Shown: positions 32,334-41,855 of the stretch, in pieces
How positions within the stretch are numbered: position 1 is the first letter of the stretch
Layout: each line of letters begins with the position of its first letter
Origin: UBA10347 sp905182135
GTDB lineage: Bacteria; Actinomycetota; Acidimicrobiia; Acidimicrobiales; UBA10347
DNA: 64,000 nucleotides
NCBI GenBank assembly: GCA_963925805.1
Contig: CAWUSE010000009.1
Span: 1 to 64,000, forward strand
Reading direction: 5' to 3'
Program-made: the position numbers and the translations under genes
The notes under the pieces: generated by a model
Told to the model about the DNA's origin: nothing
Databases searched by the model: none
What the model saw: only the letters and a program-made list of their open reading frames with translations

Positions 32334-33437
32334 ATGGCTTTGATTGACTCGGTTGTGATGACCAGTGCGGGTCTTGTCATCTCGAGTGGCGGGTCCGAAG
32401 CCACCGTGAGTTGGCGGTGGATGCGTGATCATGGTGAAGACGAGGCGAGCTTCGACCCAACTACGAGCCAGCGTCGCGTCTACGCGATCAACGCCCAGCC
32501 CCCTCAGCCTGGGCTCGATGCCCAGTTGTCATTGGTCAACAGCACAGCAGTGGTTGCGGTGACTTGGCCCGAGGCTCCGCTTCACACCTGGATCTCGCAG
32601 CACACCCTGACGGCCTTGCTCGCTCCTACTCCTGTGACGTCGCCAGCATTGTGGCATCACGCAGAAGACTCATCGACGACCAAGGGTGATGTGACCGCTG
32701 TTGTCAACACCGACGAACCCTTGGCAGCCTGGGTCAGCGATATCGCTCGCTTCGGATTCGGTATCCTTGGCGGCTTCGCTGGTGGCCATAGCGAGGTAGA
32801 CGCCCTCGCCTCTCGTATTGGTTATGTGAAGTCGACCATCTTCGGCACGACCTGGGATCTTGCATCAGATGTCGATCATCACGACGACACCGCCTACTCC
32901 CAGAGTTTCCTTGCACCCCATACTGATGGCACGTACATGCACGATGCACCTGGGCTGCAAATGTTCTGCTGTACCGAACGTGACGGCACTGGCGGCGAAA
33001 GCGTCATTGTTGATGGCTTCGCTATCGCTGAGACATTGCGCAACGATCACCCCGACGACTTCGAGGTCCTGACCAGGGTGAGCGTGCCCGGCCACTACAT
33101 CGAACCGGGGGTCGAACTGCGCACATCGCGGCCGGCAATTCGCCTCGACGAATCGGGCGCCGTAATCCAGATATCGATGAACAATTACGACCGCTCGCCC
33201 ATGCATTTGCCACCGGTTGAGATGGACACCTTCTACCGCTCCTACGGTCGACTGCATGACTTGGCCAACGACCGGTCTCGATGGAAATCGATCCGGCTCG
33301 AAGTAGGCGATGTATTGATCAACGACAACTGGCGGGTGCTCCATGGGCGCGAGGCTTACACCGGCAAACGGCATTTTGTCGGCTGTTACTTAGGCCATGA
33401 AGACCTTGAGAGCCGAATGCGGACCCTCGGCCTGTAG
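32334..33437 (+). CDS. Gamma-butyrobetaine-hydroxylase-like 2-oxoglutarate dioxygenase (TauD family)
   Basis: 367 aa, ATG 32334 with AGGAA upstream. The first ~90 residues form the small N-terminal domain of gamma-butyrobetaine dioxygenases (SWRWMRDHGEDEASFDP). The catalytic domain has SFLAPHTDGTYMHDAPGLQ with the HxD iron ligands, then NNYDRSPM and NDNWRVLHGREAYTGKRHFVGCYL with the distal His and the Arg that holds 2-oxoglutarate. It would hydroxylate a trimethylammonium acid such as gamma-butyrobetaine or a related compound; exact substrate unproven. Confidence 0.87.
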   Translation: MALIDSVVMTSAGLVISSGGSEATVSWRWMRDHGEDEASFDPTTSQRRVYAINAQPPQPGLDAQLSLVNSTAVVAVTWPEAPLHTWISQHTLTALLAPTPVTSPALWHHAEDSSTTKGDVTAVVNTDEPLAAWVSDIARFGFGILGGFAGGHSEVDALASRIGYVKSTIFGTTWDLASDVDHHDDTAYSQSFLAPHTDGTYMHDAPGLQMFCCTERDGTGGESVIVDGFAIAETLRNDHPDDFEVLTRVSVPGHYIEPGVELRTSRPAIRLDESGAVIQISMNNYDRSPMHLPPVEMDTFYRSYGRLHDLANDRSRWKSIRLEVGDVLINDNWRVLHGREAYTGKRHFVGCYLGHEDLESRMRTLGL

Positions 33438-33468
33438 CCATCTTCGAGAATCTGGCCCAGATCATCCT

Positions 33469-34632
33469 CTACGCGAACAGGCCTTGCACACCATTGACAT
33501 CTTGGCGAGGTTCGGTCGGCGCTCCGATCGTACTTGCTGCGCCCTTGAACCGATCGATACCAAGCGCCGCTCGGGTCGCCACCGTCGAGGTGAGCATCGA
33601 GGGGTCGAGTTGGATTCCTGTGCCGTCAGCTACTCGAACCAGACCATTGAAGATCGCGACCGTCGCCGCCGCTTCGAGTAGGCCTTCACTGCCAACCACG
33701 GCTTCGAGTGTCGCCCGGGCTTGAGCAAGATCATCAGAGCGGCGGTTCGCTGCGGTCGCAAAGGCCAACAACTCAGCCCCGTGGGGCACGCCAGCATCGC
33801 CAGTTTTAGCGGCATCGGTCGCGACCTCAAGATCAACCACGAGGCCGGCTTTCTCACCGCTCACACTGAGCAGCATCGTGTGGGCCGTCGTTCAATAAAA
33901 GCACTCGAGCTCGGCCGTCGTACGGGCAGCGACGAGTTCGACCTGAGGCCTTGACAGCGCCCGCTTCCATTCCAAATCGAGGAACTCTGGACCCCGTGAG
34001 TACATGGCTTGCACCAAGCCCACCCATGCACTATTGGTAACCGGCACGAGTGAAAGCGAACGGCTTACGTTAGCCATGCCCGATCCCATCGACTGCGAAA
34101 CCCAGGCACCAACGTCACCCACTCCGTCGGGGCGTTCATTCGTTGGTTCGCCCGCCACAGCATCCTCTAGATCCGCATCCCGGTCGGTAGTTGCCCATGC
34201 AAACATGTCGATCGTTGCGGTGCATGCCGCTATACCAACCAACTCGGTGTAGGTCTCTTCGCCAAGCACCTCTATTGCCTGATCAGCCCAGTCCCGCGTG
34301 ATCCGTCCTGGGTCGCTGGCAATACGATGCACAACCTCAACCGCCTCGGCCCGAAGATCCCCGATGGAGCCATGCCCGCCTGAAACTGCGTTAGGTGAGA
34401 TCGCACGCCGCCGCTGCTGATCGAGATCGTTCGTGCGGGCATCTCGCGCTTCGAGCGCAGCGGCTTTTCGCTGCGTCCCGGTGAGCCAATCTCCCGCTGC
34501 TACCAAACTGCTAGCGCCCGCTGCCAGCACCGAGTCAATGAGTTCTTCCACATTTCCCATGGCGCATCTTCGCGCGCCCGGGGTCATCGGTGCGAGTAAA
34601 GCCCGGACATGAGGCAACGAGGCCCTTGACAT
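33469..34632 (-). CDS. AhpD-like (carboxymuconolactone decarboxylase family) selenoprotein, CxxU
   Basis: Normal translation stops at TGA (33894-33892 on the minus strand), but the frame continues to 33469 and completes the AhpD active site: ECFY-U-TTAHTMLL, i.e. C-F-Y-Sec in place of CxxC with the usual downstream His. Read through, the product is 387 aa with Sec at residue 247. The N-terminal half (VHRIASDPGRITRDWADQA, TYTELVGIAACTATIDMFAWA) resembles a duplicated AhpD-like domain lacking the redox pair. A hairpin 20-odd bases after the UGA fits a SECIS. Family knowledge: AhpD reduces peroxiredoxin partners or acts as a peroxidase, and selenocysteine versions have been reported in marine bacteria. 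Confidence 0.83.
33855..33894 (-). promoter_or_regulatory. Sec UGA codon and bacterial SECIS hairpin (minus strand)
   Basis: The UGA is at 33894-33892. In RNA sense GCUCA pairs with UGAGC around the loop GUG (core 33871-33859), and the stem can extend by about four more mostly wobble pairs. The loop starts 25 nt after the UGA and begins with G. The loop is identical to that of the element at 3321. Confidence 0.7.
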
Positions 34633-34898
34633 TGAAGACCGACCCTTAGGCGATCTCCGCCAGGGTCATGACATGGATCGCATCAGAAGAGCTGTCATTG
34701 GATACGACGTGAGCACGGTCGAAAGGAAGGAAGCCGCTGTTATTGCAGCCCGTGAGAGGTTGCTTCACCTCGACGTATCGGCTGTACATGCCGGGATCGG
34801 CTCAGACGAACACCGAATTGGACATGCGATGGCGGAACTCGAACGACCAATAGGGCTGCAGCGGTAGTCCTGGCCAGTTATTTACGTGCCGGGCGGAC

Positions 34899-35921
34899 TC
34901 AACTCACGAGGTCCGCAGCAAATTGCACCAGGCTGGGAGGCCCAGAGATCAACAGCGTGTTCACGACGGACTCGTCCCACATCACAAGTTCATCCTTGAT
35001 CTTGTCACGAGGCCCGATGAGAGCGATCGCCTCGCACATTTCGGTAGGGACTGCGGCAATTGCGTCGGCCTTGTTGCCGCCCAGATACAACTGCTGGATT
35101 TTGTCACATTCAGCCTCGTAACCCATGCGAGCAAAGACGTCGAAGTGGAAGTTCTTGCCCTTCGCTCCCATACCTCCGACATACAGCGCCAGCATTGGCC
35201 GAATCTTGTCAGCACATGCTTCGACATCGTCACCGGGAATCACGCTGACCGTTGCAGCCACCTCGAAATCATCCCAGGTATTACGTCCTCCGGCGTCCAT
35301 GCCTGCCTGCAAGGCGTCCTTGTAAAACGTATTGTCTTTGGGAGCAAAGAACAGGGGGAGCCAGCCATCGCAAATTTCAGCAGACAGCGCAACGTTCTTG
35401 GGCCCTTCAGCGGCCAAGTAGATCGGCAGGTCTTTTCGCAATGGGTGCACAGTGGACTTCAGCGGCTTGCCGAGACCTGTGCCATGTGGGAAAGGCAGCT
35501 GGTAATGCTTGCCTTCAAAAGCGACCGTGTCTTCGCGGTCAAAGATCTGGCGCATGATGTTGACGAACTCACGCGTGCGTTCAAGCGGGCGCGAATACGA
35601 CTGGCCGTACCAGCCCTCGACAACCTGTGGCCCTGATGCGCCAATACCTGCGATGAAACGCCCACCGCTCAAGTGGTCCATCGTCAAACATGCCATGGCA
35701 GTCGCTGCCGGGGTTCGGGCAGACATCTGCATGATGGCTGTGCCGAGCTTGACATTGGTAGTGCTCGCGCCCCACCACGCGAGCGGCGTCAGCGCATCAC
35801 TTCCGTACGCCTCGGCGGTCCAGATGTGCTCGAACCCGAGTTGGTCGGCCAACTGGATGGATTCGACCGCTCCCTTTGGCGGGCCCGCACTCCAGTAACC
35901 GGTATTCAAACCAAGACGCAT
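34899..35921 (-). CDS. LLM-class F420-dependent oxidoreductase
   Basis: 340 aa from ATG 35921, preceded by AAGGAAG; a longer frame to 35981 lacks family similarity at its start. MRLGLNTGYWSAGPPKGAVE, LGFEHIWTAEAYGSDALTPL, VKLGTAIMQMSARTPAATAM and GRFIAGIGASGPQVVEGWYG are textbook F420-dependent luciferase-like motifs of actinobacterial proteins often found near acyl-CoA genes. The substrate is unknown. It lies upstream of the AhpD-like selenoprotein on the same strand, 266 bases away, and they may share a transcript. The 320 bases on its 5' side hold no gene. Confidence 0.9.
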   Translation of the reverse strand: MRLGLNTGYWSAGPPKGAVESIQLADQLGFEHIWTAEAYGSDALTPLAWWGASTTNVKLGTAIMQMSARTPAATAMACLTMDHLSGGRFIAGIGASGPQVVEGWYGQSYSRPLERTREFVNIMRQIFDREDTVAFEGKHYQLPFPHGTGLGKPLKSTVHPLRKDLPIYLAAEGPKNVALSAEICDGWLPLFFAPKDNTFYKDALQAGMDAGGRNTWDDFEVAATVSVIPGDDVEACADKIRPMLALYVGGMGAKGKNFHFDVFARMGYEAECDKIQQLYLGGNKADAIAAVPTEMCEAIALIGPRDKIKDELVMWDESVVNTLLISGPPSLVQFAADLVS

Positions 35922-36243
35922 GCTCTTCCTTCTTTCAGCCGAGGTCCCAACAGTAGTAAGCCGGCACTCAGTCGGTGCCATCCAGCAGCTCCCACCCTCA
36001 ACGATTGGCCTGACCCAAGAACCATCCGTTGGCCATCCCCGATGCAGCTGGCGCCGTGGCGCTCATCTTCTTCTTCCCCCTCTTAGGTGCCTACACGAAG
36101 TCCATCGACAACGAGGTCAACGCCACTAATTAGCCGCCCCATCGCGACAAGAACCAAGCTGGGTCGGTGACCGCTCTAGCTGGACTCAGAACGCCCAACG
36201 TGACGTCGGTCTCTGGTTCCCCTAGCTCTGATATCGCCCCCAG

Positions 36244-37245
36244 CTACTCGACGCCGGGAGTGCGACCAGCAGCCGCAGCTCTCCACAGCGCCAGGTAGCT
36301 CGGCCAGATGATGTGGTCCGGCGCGTAGCCGTCCTCGATCAGGATCTGTTGCAGCTTGGGTAAATTGCGGAACGGCACGCCGCTATCAACGTGATGAGGC
36401 AGGTGATACCCAACATTGAGCGGTGCAATGAAGACGCGGGCCAACACGCTGGGCGTAACGATGTGCGTTGTCTGCCGACGGTCCTTTGAACGTGTGAGTC
36501 CGCCGTGCTCTGCGACCGAACGCAGACGATTAATCACCTGGTACCAGGTGAAATACGGCAGGACCCACAGACACAGGTAGAGCCACGGCACGCCTGTTAC
36601 GAAGAACGCCCCGAACAGCCCAGCCTGCATAGTGAGCATCCGGATTCCTGGGATACGACGGCCGGATACGAACAGCCCCTGCAAGCGAGGCCTGATGATC
36701 CGCCATGCGGAGACGCCCACGCTGTCACGGCGCAACTTACGCAGAAACGATGGGAGCGATATTGGGTAGAACGAGTACAGCACGAAGTCCGGCTCGGTGG
36801 GGCCGAACTCGTCGCGATGGTGTGTGGCGTGGACCCGTCGGTAGGCGTGGTTCCCGGTTCCGAGCGGCAACCAACCCATGACATTGATACCGACGATGTC
36901 GTTAAGCCGCCGATTCGCGAACAACAGACGATGGGCGGCCTCGTGATGGATGATGTACATCCGCAGCTGCAATGTGGCCATCACCGGCACCGCTAAGACA
37001 ACTGCCCACCAAGACGACAGCGCAGCGACCGCTGCAACGACGCCGACCGGCGCAAGCAGAGCAAGCAAACAAGTGATTACGTTCTTAACGTTGGCGATCT
37101 GACGCAGTTCGGCCCGTAGCTCAGGTTTCGGTCGACCATCGGCACGCAGCCGACCAGATCCGGCGAATAGCTCGATCACAGGCACCATGGCGCCCGTCAT
37201 TGTTTCCAAACGCTCCTCGTGTTCAGCTAACGCAGCTGCTGCCAT
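36244..37245 (-). CDS. Membrane fatty acid desaturase-family protein
   Basis: 333 aa. Three His boxes of the di-iron site are visible: HHEAAH, HATHH and HLPHH. Hydrophobic segments flank them (CLLALLAPVGVVAAVAAL and SWWAVVLAVPVMATL before the first box; AGLFGAFFVTGVPWLYLCLW after the second). The family inserts double bonds or hydroxyl groups in lipids, carotenoids or other hydrophobic substrates, using molecular oxygen at the membrane. Its start faces the stop of the thioesterase gene 54 bases away, so it may be the last gene of a small operon with it. Confidence 0.88.
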   Translation of the reverse strand: MAAAALAEHEERLETMTGAMVPVIELFAGSGRLRADGRPKPELRAELRQIANVKNVITCLLALLAPVGVVAAVAALSSWWAVVLAVPVMATLQLRMYIIHHEAAHRLLFANRRLNDIVGINVMGWLPLGTGNHAYRRVHATHHRDEFGPTEPDFVLYSFYPISLPSFLRKLRRDSVGVSAWRIIRPRLQGLFVSGRRIPGIRMLTMQAGLFGAFFVTGVPWLYLCLWVLPYFTWYQVINRLRSVAEHGGLTRSKDRRQTTHIVTPSVLARVFIAPLNVGYHLPHHVDSGVPFRNLPKLQQILIEDGYAPDHIIWPSYLALWRAAAAGRTPGVE

Positions 37246-37299
37246 CCCACCACGTTACTCCCCCACTTGGGCCGTTTACGACGCACATATCCCAGGTCC

Positions 37300-37743
37300 T
37301 TAGAGGGCCAGATCAGGCAGTTCTTTAGCTAGCGTGGCCTCATCGGCCTGAAAGCCCGCCATTGCGTCGAGGAGCGCTTCGGGAATGCGCACAGGATGCC
37401 CACTCAGGTTGACGGTGGCGAAGTTGATGCGTTGACAGGCGATCATTTCGTCGCCACGCCATGCATGCTGGGCCCATTGAGCTCGCACGCGTCGCGCACG
37501 GACCAACGATGTGTCTATGGTCAGTTCCTCGTTCAAGAGCGCCGATGCCACGAAGCGCGTCGCTACAGCGGTGACCACCAACTGAGTGCCGCCAGCTTGC
37601 AGGACATCGAGCCCTTGCCCGATCTCACCGAGCCAAGCAACACGGGCGGCTTCGAAGTACTGCAGATACGTCGCATGATTCACATGACCGTAGGGATCGA
37701 GTTCGTAGAAACGAACCTGAATTGGGAATGCTGCTCTGGTCAT
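37300..37743 (-). CDS. Acyl-CoA thioesterase (4HBT/FadM-like hotdog protein)
   Basis: 147 aa. VRFYELDPYGHVNHATYLQYFEAAR is the diagnostic first block of the 4-hydroxybenzoyl-CoA/YbgC/FadM thioesterases, with the active-site Asp in ELDPYGHVNH. It hydrolyses an acyl-CoA thioester. Its ATG overlaps the stop of a 49-codon gene as ATGA, and the desaturase follows, so all three are likely co-transcribed. Confidence 0.88.
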   Translation of the reverse strand: MTRAAFPIQVRFYELDPYGHVNHATYLQYFEAARVAWLGEIGQGLDVLQAGGTQLVVTAVATRFVASALLNEELTIDTSLVRARRVRAQWAQHAWRGDEMIACQRINFATVNLSGHPVRIPEALLDAMAGFQADEATLAKELPDLAL

Positions 37744-37889
37744 TGTTCATCCTCGTCGGCGAAACTGCGGTACACGCTCAGCAGCGCTAGTTTCTGTTCG
37801 TCTGCCAGCGTTGGGTATTGCCTGATGACCGTGCCTTCGTAGTGAGAACGCACCGCATCCCAGACGTCTTTGCTAAGGAGCGACGTCAC
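37740..37889 (-). CDS. Small helical protein translationally coupled to the thioesterase
   Basis: 49 aa from a GTG at 37889: it begins MTSLLSKDVWDAVRSHYEG and ends SVYRSFADEDEQ. The TGA stop overlaps the thioesterase ATG by four bases, the coupling pattern used throughout this genome. Codon choice and amphipathic helices look like real coding sequence, and an in-frame TAA lies about 20 codons upstream. No family is recognised. The region beyond, 37890-38238, has no gene I can support. Confidence 0.5.
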   Translation of the reverse strand: MTSLLSKDVWDAVRSHYEGTVIRQYPTLADEQKLALLSVYRSFADEDEQ

Positions 37890-38238
37890 CTCAATCCCAA
37901 ACCCGCAGGGATCCAGCTTCGTTGATTACAGCCCACACATCGGCCCCATTCGACGCGGTATTCACAGCCGCTTCGATGAGTTGGGTGGCATCATGTCGCG
38001 GTCGATGAACGCTCTGAGATAGTCGCTCATTGGCTGAACATTCATCTTTGCACTTCGTTCAACTGCGATGCCGCAAAAGCTACTTCAAGCGTTGGACGCG
38101 GTCCAACCGTTCCGGCTAAGCAACAACACGACACATCCTCTGCTCCCGCCGGCAAGCGGACCCAGAACTATGATCGCAGCGACGCGATGCTTACCTGCGT
38201 GTTCTACCGGACCTAGCACGCACAGGTGGACGTCCTAA

Positions 38239-39738
38239 TCAGCGGCCGACAGTCGGGTCGGTTTGAGTTACGCGGCTACGAATGGTGAAGACTGAATCGC
38301 CACTCAGCACTCCCCCGCGACCAAACAGCCGTCCGAACTCCCAGTTCGACAAGCCAAGCTCTGGGCGATCGAGCGCATACTGACCATCGACCCAACGGGT
38401 GAAGCCATTCCCCACGAAGGGTGCGTCGATTCGTTCGAAGAAATGGCGGTGTGCCGCATCGTCCTGGCTGATGAGGCTCGCTGCGAAACGAGGCGACAGC
38501 GAGTTAAACAGATCAACGGCATGATCGACAGAATCCACGATTGCGAGCGACACCTCGGGTGACGTTTCCCATTCCCACTCATCACCAAGGCCGTCCCATG
38601 CAATGGTCGAGGTTTGTGGTTCGATCACGTCACCCTCGACTCGCCCAATAGGAACCTGGGTCGTCCACTCGACAGGAATGTAGTCGGCCTGTTCTTCGAC
38701 GACATGGAGTTTGGTCTTGGCACCTCGCCGATCGCCAGCTCGTTCGAGTGCGGCCAAGAACGCTGGTACCAGATCCTGGGCACGGTCGGCGACGATACAG
38801 CACGTGTTGAGCGTGTTGCAGACCTTGCGATCAAGTGAGTTGAAGACAGCCTCGGCAAAGACCTCAGGATCGGCGTCGAGGCCGGCAACAATCCATGCGC
38901 CGCCTGTTCCATGCAGGCTGACCGGGATCCCTGCTTGGCGTGCGACCGAACCGAGTTGGCGTACAGCCGCGCCACTCCCGCGTGCAACAGCGAGTGCAAG
39001 CCGTGAGTCACTAAATAGCGCCCAGCCAGCAGCATGAGCTGCGCTGGCCACGAGCGACACCGCACCGGAAGGAAGGCCGGCCTCGGCCAACGCAGGCTCA
39101 AGTGCATGCTCGACGATGGCCTTCGCTGTGCCAAGTGCGTCGGAGCCAATCCGGAACACGACGGTGTTTCCGGACCGCAAAACGCCGGTGGCATCGGCGA
39201 AAACGTTTGGTCGTCCCTCGAAAACGAACCCAACAACCCCTAAACCTGAAGTCACCTGATCGACCTTCCAGCCATCATGGGTAATGGTCTCACCGACCTG
39301 GTTGCGAAGCGACTCTGCACCCGCCCACGTGCGAAGACCGGACACCATCTCAGCACGCATGGTCTCGGTGAGCTCGAGCCGTGTTGTGGTCCGGCCACGT
39401 TCGCGCGCTGAAACGATGTCGGCATCGTTCGCTCGAGCAATGGCGGAAAATGACTGGTCAGATTCGAGGCGAGAGGCAAAGGCCTCGTAAAAGATCGTGA
39501 TCGCTTGATCGGTCACCGCCTCCATTTGAGCAAACGCGTTCGTTGCTGCACCAACAGCTGCTTCGGCGATTGCACCTTCGGCCGCAGGGATGTGCAGCAA
39601 TGCCCCCGTGTCCTGAACGATGACGAGCTGATCCCCTGGCGAGAACGCTTCAGCCAGCTCGGGCGAAACGTGCGTGACCTTCGAGCCGCCGAAGGGTATG
39701 GCCATGCCGGGTGTCAGCGATTGGAGCGTCTCAGACAT
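38239..39738 (-). CDS. ProA-like aldehyde dehydrogenase (glutamate-5-semialdehyde dehydrogenase family)
   Basis: 499 aa from ATG 39738 (MSETLQSLTPGM); 20 further codons of open frame upstream are unlikely. From about residue 90 it follows ProA: GVVGFVFEGRPNVFADATG, LRSGNTVVFRIGSDALGTAK, LGSVARQAGIPVSLHGTGGAW and DRKVCNTLNTCCI with the catalytic Cys. It is ~80 residues longer than a typical ProA because of an N-terminal extension (VTHVSPELAEAFSPGDQLV). No proB or other proline gene is adjacent. It may be a paralogue acting on another gamma-semialdehyde or acyl phosphate rather than the biosynthetic enzyme. Confidence 0.75.
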   Translation of the reverse strand: MSETLQSLTPGMAIPFGGSKVTHVSPELAEAFSPGDQLVIVQDTGALLHIPAAEGAIAEAAVGAATNAFAQMEAVTDQAITIFYEAFASRLESDQSFSAIARANDADIVSARERGRTTTRLELTETMRAEMVSGLRTWAGAESLRNQVGETITHDGWKVDQVTSGLGVVGFVFEGRPNVFADATGVLRSGNTVVFRIGSDALGTAKAIVEHALEPALAEAGLPSGAVSLVASAAHAAGWALFSDSRLALAVARGSGAAVRQLGSVARQAGIPVSLHGTGGAWIVAGLDADPEVFAEAVFNSLDRKVCNTLNTCCIVADRAQDLVPAFLAALERAGDRRGAKTKLHVVEEQADYIPVEWTTQVPIGRVEGDVIEPQTSTIAWDGLGDEWEWETSPEVSLAIVDSVDHAVDLFNSLSPRFAASLISQDDAAHRHFFERIDAPFVGNGFTRWVDGQYALDRPELGLSNWEFGRLFGRGGVLSGDSVFTIRSRVTQTDPTVGR

Positions 39739-39843
39739 AGCCCCGATCGTACCGAAGTGAATGTTCAGGCCGTTGACCCGACACCACACACAATTAGCTG
39801 AGTATCCGCGGTTCGTCCGTTCCCAACGATTAGACAGTGGCTC

Positions 39844-39894
39844 GCGGCTCCGAGGTACTTCATCGTTCTTACCAAATCGGTATCTCGGAGCCGC
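39844..39894. repeat. Imperfect inverted repeat (copy 1 of a hairpin element)
   Basis: GCGGCTCCGAGGTAC (39844-39858) pairs with GTATCTCGGAGCCGC (39880-39894), one wobble, around a 21-base loop containing CATCGTT and AAATCGG. The same loop words recur in the hairpin at 41169-41223. The surrounding 39739-40261 contains no supported gene. Confidence 0.65.
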
Positions 39895-40261
39895 CAGTAT
39901 CGTTGCCTTCGCCCCCCTGGTCCCGACGAGACAACTGGTGGGTGGTGCGCAGACCTCTCCTATGCGTCTTGTTTCGGTTTCTGGCCGTTCTCATTCGGTT
40001 GGTTGTTGACCAAATATCGCAGCGCCCTCTGGACGACACATTGTTGGCTAGGCCATGCTGAACGCTATGGCAACGACCTTGCTACTGGCTCAACGAAAGC
40101 ATCGCCGCCACTTTCGAACGGCGATGAACGTCTCCAGGGATCTCTTAGTCCCTGCCAATTTGGTCGTTCTGATCTTTATCGAGCCCAATCGCTGCTTCAT
40201 GCTGCGCTCTGAAGATGCCACCTCGTAACGCCTCAGGTTCGCGCCATGAAGCCACGACACT

Positions 40262-41113
40262 TTGGCACCTTTGGGTTCCATCGTGAGCGTCGAGGCCTTT
40301 GTATTAATAGTCAGCGCGGCGGTACTCCATGCAGTGTGGAACCTCGTCGTTAAGGGAAGCGATGACCGGCTTGGGTCCATGTGGGCAGTGGCGACTGCCG
40401 GCGCAATCGTCAACGTCCCCGTGTTGATGAAACTTGGATTGCCGGAAGTTTCAGTCATGGGTTGGCTCCTACTATCGGCGATACTTCACGTTGGCTACGG
40501 GTACGCGCTCGCTGGCGCCTACGACCGTGTGGACCTTGCAGTTGCGTACCCAATAGCTCGAGGAACTGCTCCACTCATCGTCACGGTTCTCGGCATCGCT
40601 CTGCTTGGCGACACGATCAGCTTTGTCGGTATTGCGGGCATAGTGCTCGTTGCCAGCAGTCTCGCAATCATTGGGTTGCGCCATGTTCCGTCGGGCGTCG
40701 GTTGGGCGTTGCTCACCGGCATCGTCATTGCGGCATACACAGTTGCTGACGGGGCGGGGGTTAGGGCCGGCGACGAGTCCGTGCGCTATATCGGCGCATT
40801 GTTCGTGCTCCATTCCGCAGCGTTCACCACGATCATGCGTATTTCTCGCGGCTCGTTCGAAAGCCTGCATCGTGTGATTCGGCGATCGCCCGGCCAGTTA
40901 CTTGTCGGCGGTGCAGCGTCCGCTGGTGCTTACCTGCTGGTCATGATAGCGGCACGTTCAACGCCACTCGGCCTTGTTGCTGGGCTGCGAGAGACATCGG
41001 CGGGTTTCGGCGTGCTGGCCGGGTACCTCGTGCTCGGCGAGCGCGTGACCCGCCTCCATGCAGCTGCAGTTATGGTCGCTCTCGCCGGATCCATCCTGAT
41101 CGCAACGAGCTAA
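40262..41113 (+). CDS. EamA/DMT-superfamily transporter
   Basis: About 276-283 aa; the frame opens at TTG 40262, but GTG 40283 (MSVEAFVLIVSAAVLHAVWN) is the better start. Ten hydrophobic helices are visible, arranged as two EamA repeats: AAVLHAVWNLVVKGSDD opens the first, and ALLTGIVIAAYTVADGAGVR opens the second. The last repeat ends with VLGERVTRLHAAAVMVALAG, the usual finish of drug/metabolite exporters. The substrate is unknown. The gene is flanked on both sides by a related hairpin repeat in the same orientation. Confidence 0.85.
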   Translation: MAPLGSIVSVEAFVLIVSAAVLHAVWNLVVKGSDDRLGSMWAVATAGAIVNVPVLMKLGLPEVSVMGWLLLSAILHVGYGYALAGAYDRVDLAVAYPIARGTAPLIVTVLGIALLGDTISFVGIAGIVLVASSLAIIGLRHVPSGVGWALLTGIVIAAYTVADGAGVRAGDESVRYIGALFVLHSAAFTTIMRISRGSFESLHRVIRRSPGQLLVGGAASAGAYLLVMIAARSTPLGLVAGLRETSAGFGVLAGYLVLGERVTRLHAAAVMVALAGSILIATS

Positions 41114-41168
41114 CTGCTTGGCTTCGGCGTGCAGTCGCTTGAGGCCCGCCAGGCTGTGGAAAAATGGG

Positions 41169-41223
41169 TGGGACCATCTCGAAAGTCCTCATCGTTACAA
41201 ATCGGAGTCTCGGGATGGTCCCA
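41169..41223. repeat. Imperfect inverted repeat (copy 2 of a hairpin element)
   Basis: TGGGACCATCTCGA (41169-41182) pairs with TCGGGATGGTCCCA (41210-41223), one wobble, around a loop with CATCGTT and AAATCGG as in copy 1. It begins 56 bases after the EamA stop. The rest of 41114-41855 (about 740 bases) contains no gene I can support. Confidence 0.6.
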
Positions 41224-41855
41224 GGTCGGTTCCACACTGTTGGTTGCGTTGTTCCGGAGAACTCGGCTCACTCAGGTGAGGTTCCTACCATGCAAGCTTC
41301 CGTACTTTCCCCGTTTCGTCTGCTGCCAACGCGGGTTAACCCTTGTCGGTTGCTGACTCTGCGGTTCTGGCAGATCCACTTTGCAACACAGGCTTCGCTA
41401 CGTTTCAGTGCGGCCCCTCCACCGAGTTCGGGTTGCCCCTTACCTGGCTTCGTCGCTGCGCTTCCGGCAGTTCCACTTGCTTGGTGAAGTAACCATGACC
41501 TGTGTCCAATGTCACGTCAATAGGTTTGGCGAAATCCCCAGGATTATCCCCCGAAATATATAGATTTCCCCACAAGCGGAACAAGTTTTCCCCAGTATCG
41601 GCCTCTCTTTTCCACCGCTCAGCGACTGGTGGACCATGCCGCTGCGGTATCGGAGACTATTCGCCACCATGCACCATAGAACTTCTGTCAGGATTTTCAG
41701 GCAGTCGCCAAAGTCACGAGCCATACGTGATCTTGACGCCAAGGCCACTGGCTATTCGACGGCGCCGTAGAGGCGGTCAGCCCGATCCCATGGTCGAGGC
41801 AATCCCTCGACCGGCGACGCTGGTGACAGCGCTCGAGCAAACTGTCAGCGACTGC

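Noticed and set aside
34673..34867. 64-codon plus-strand frame upstream of the AhpD-like selenoprotein
   Set aside because: No recognised family, no clear ribosome site; more likely promoter region.
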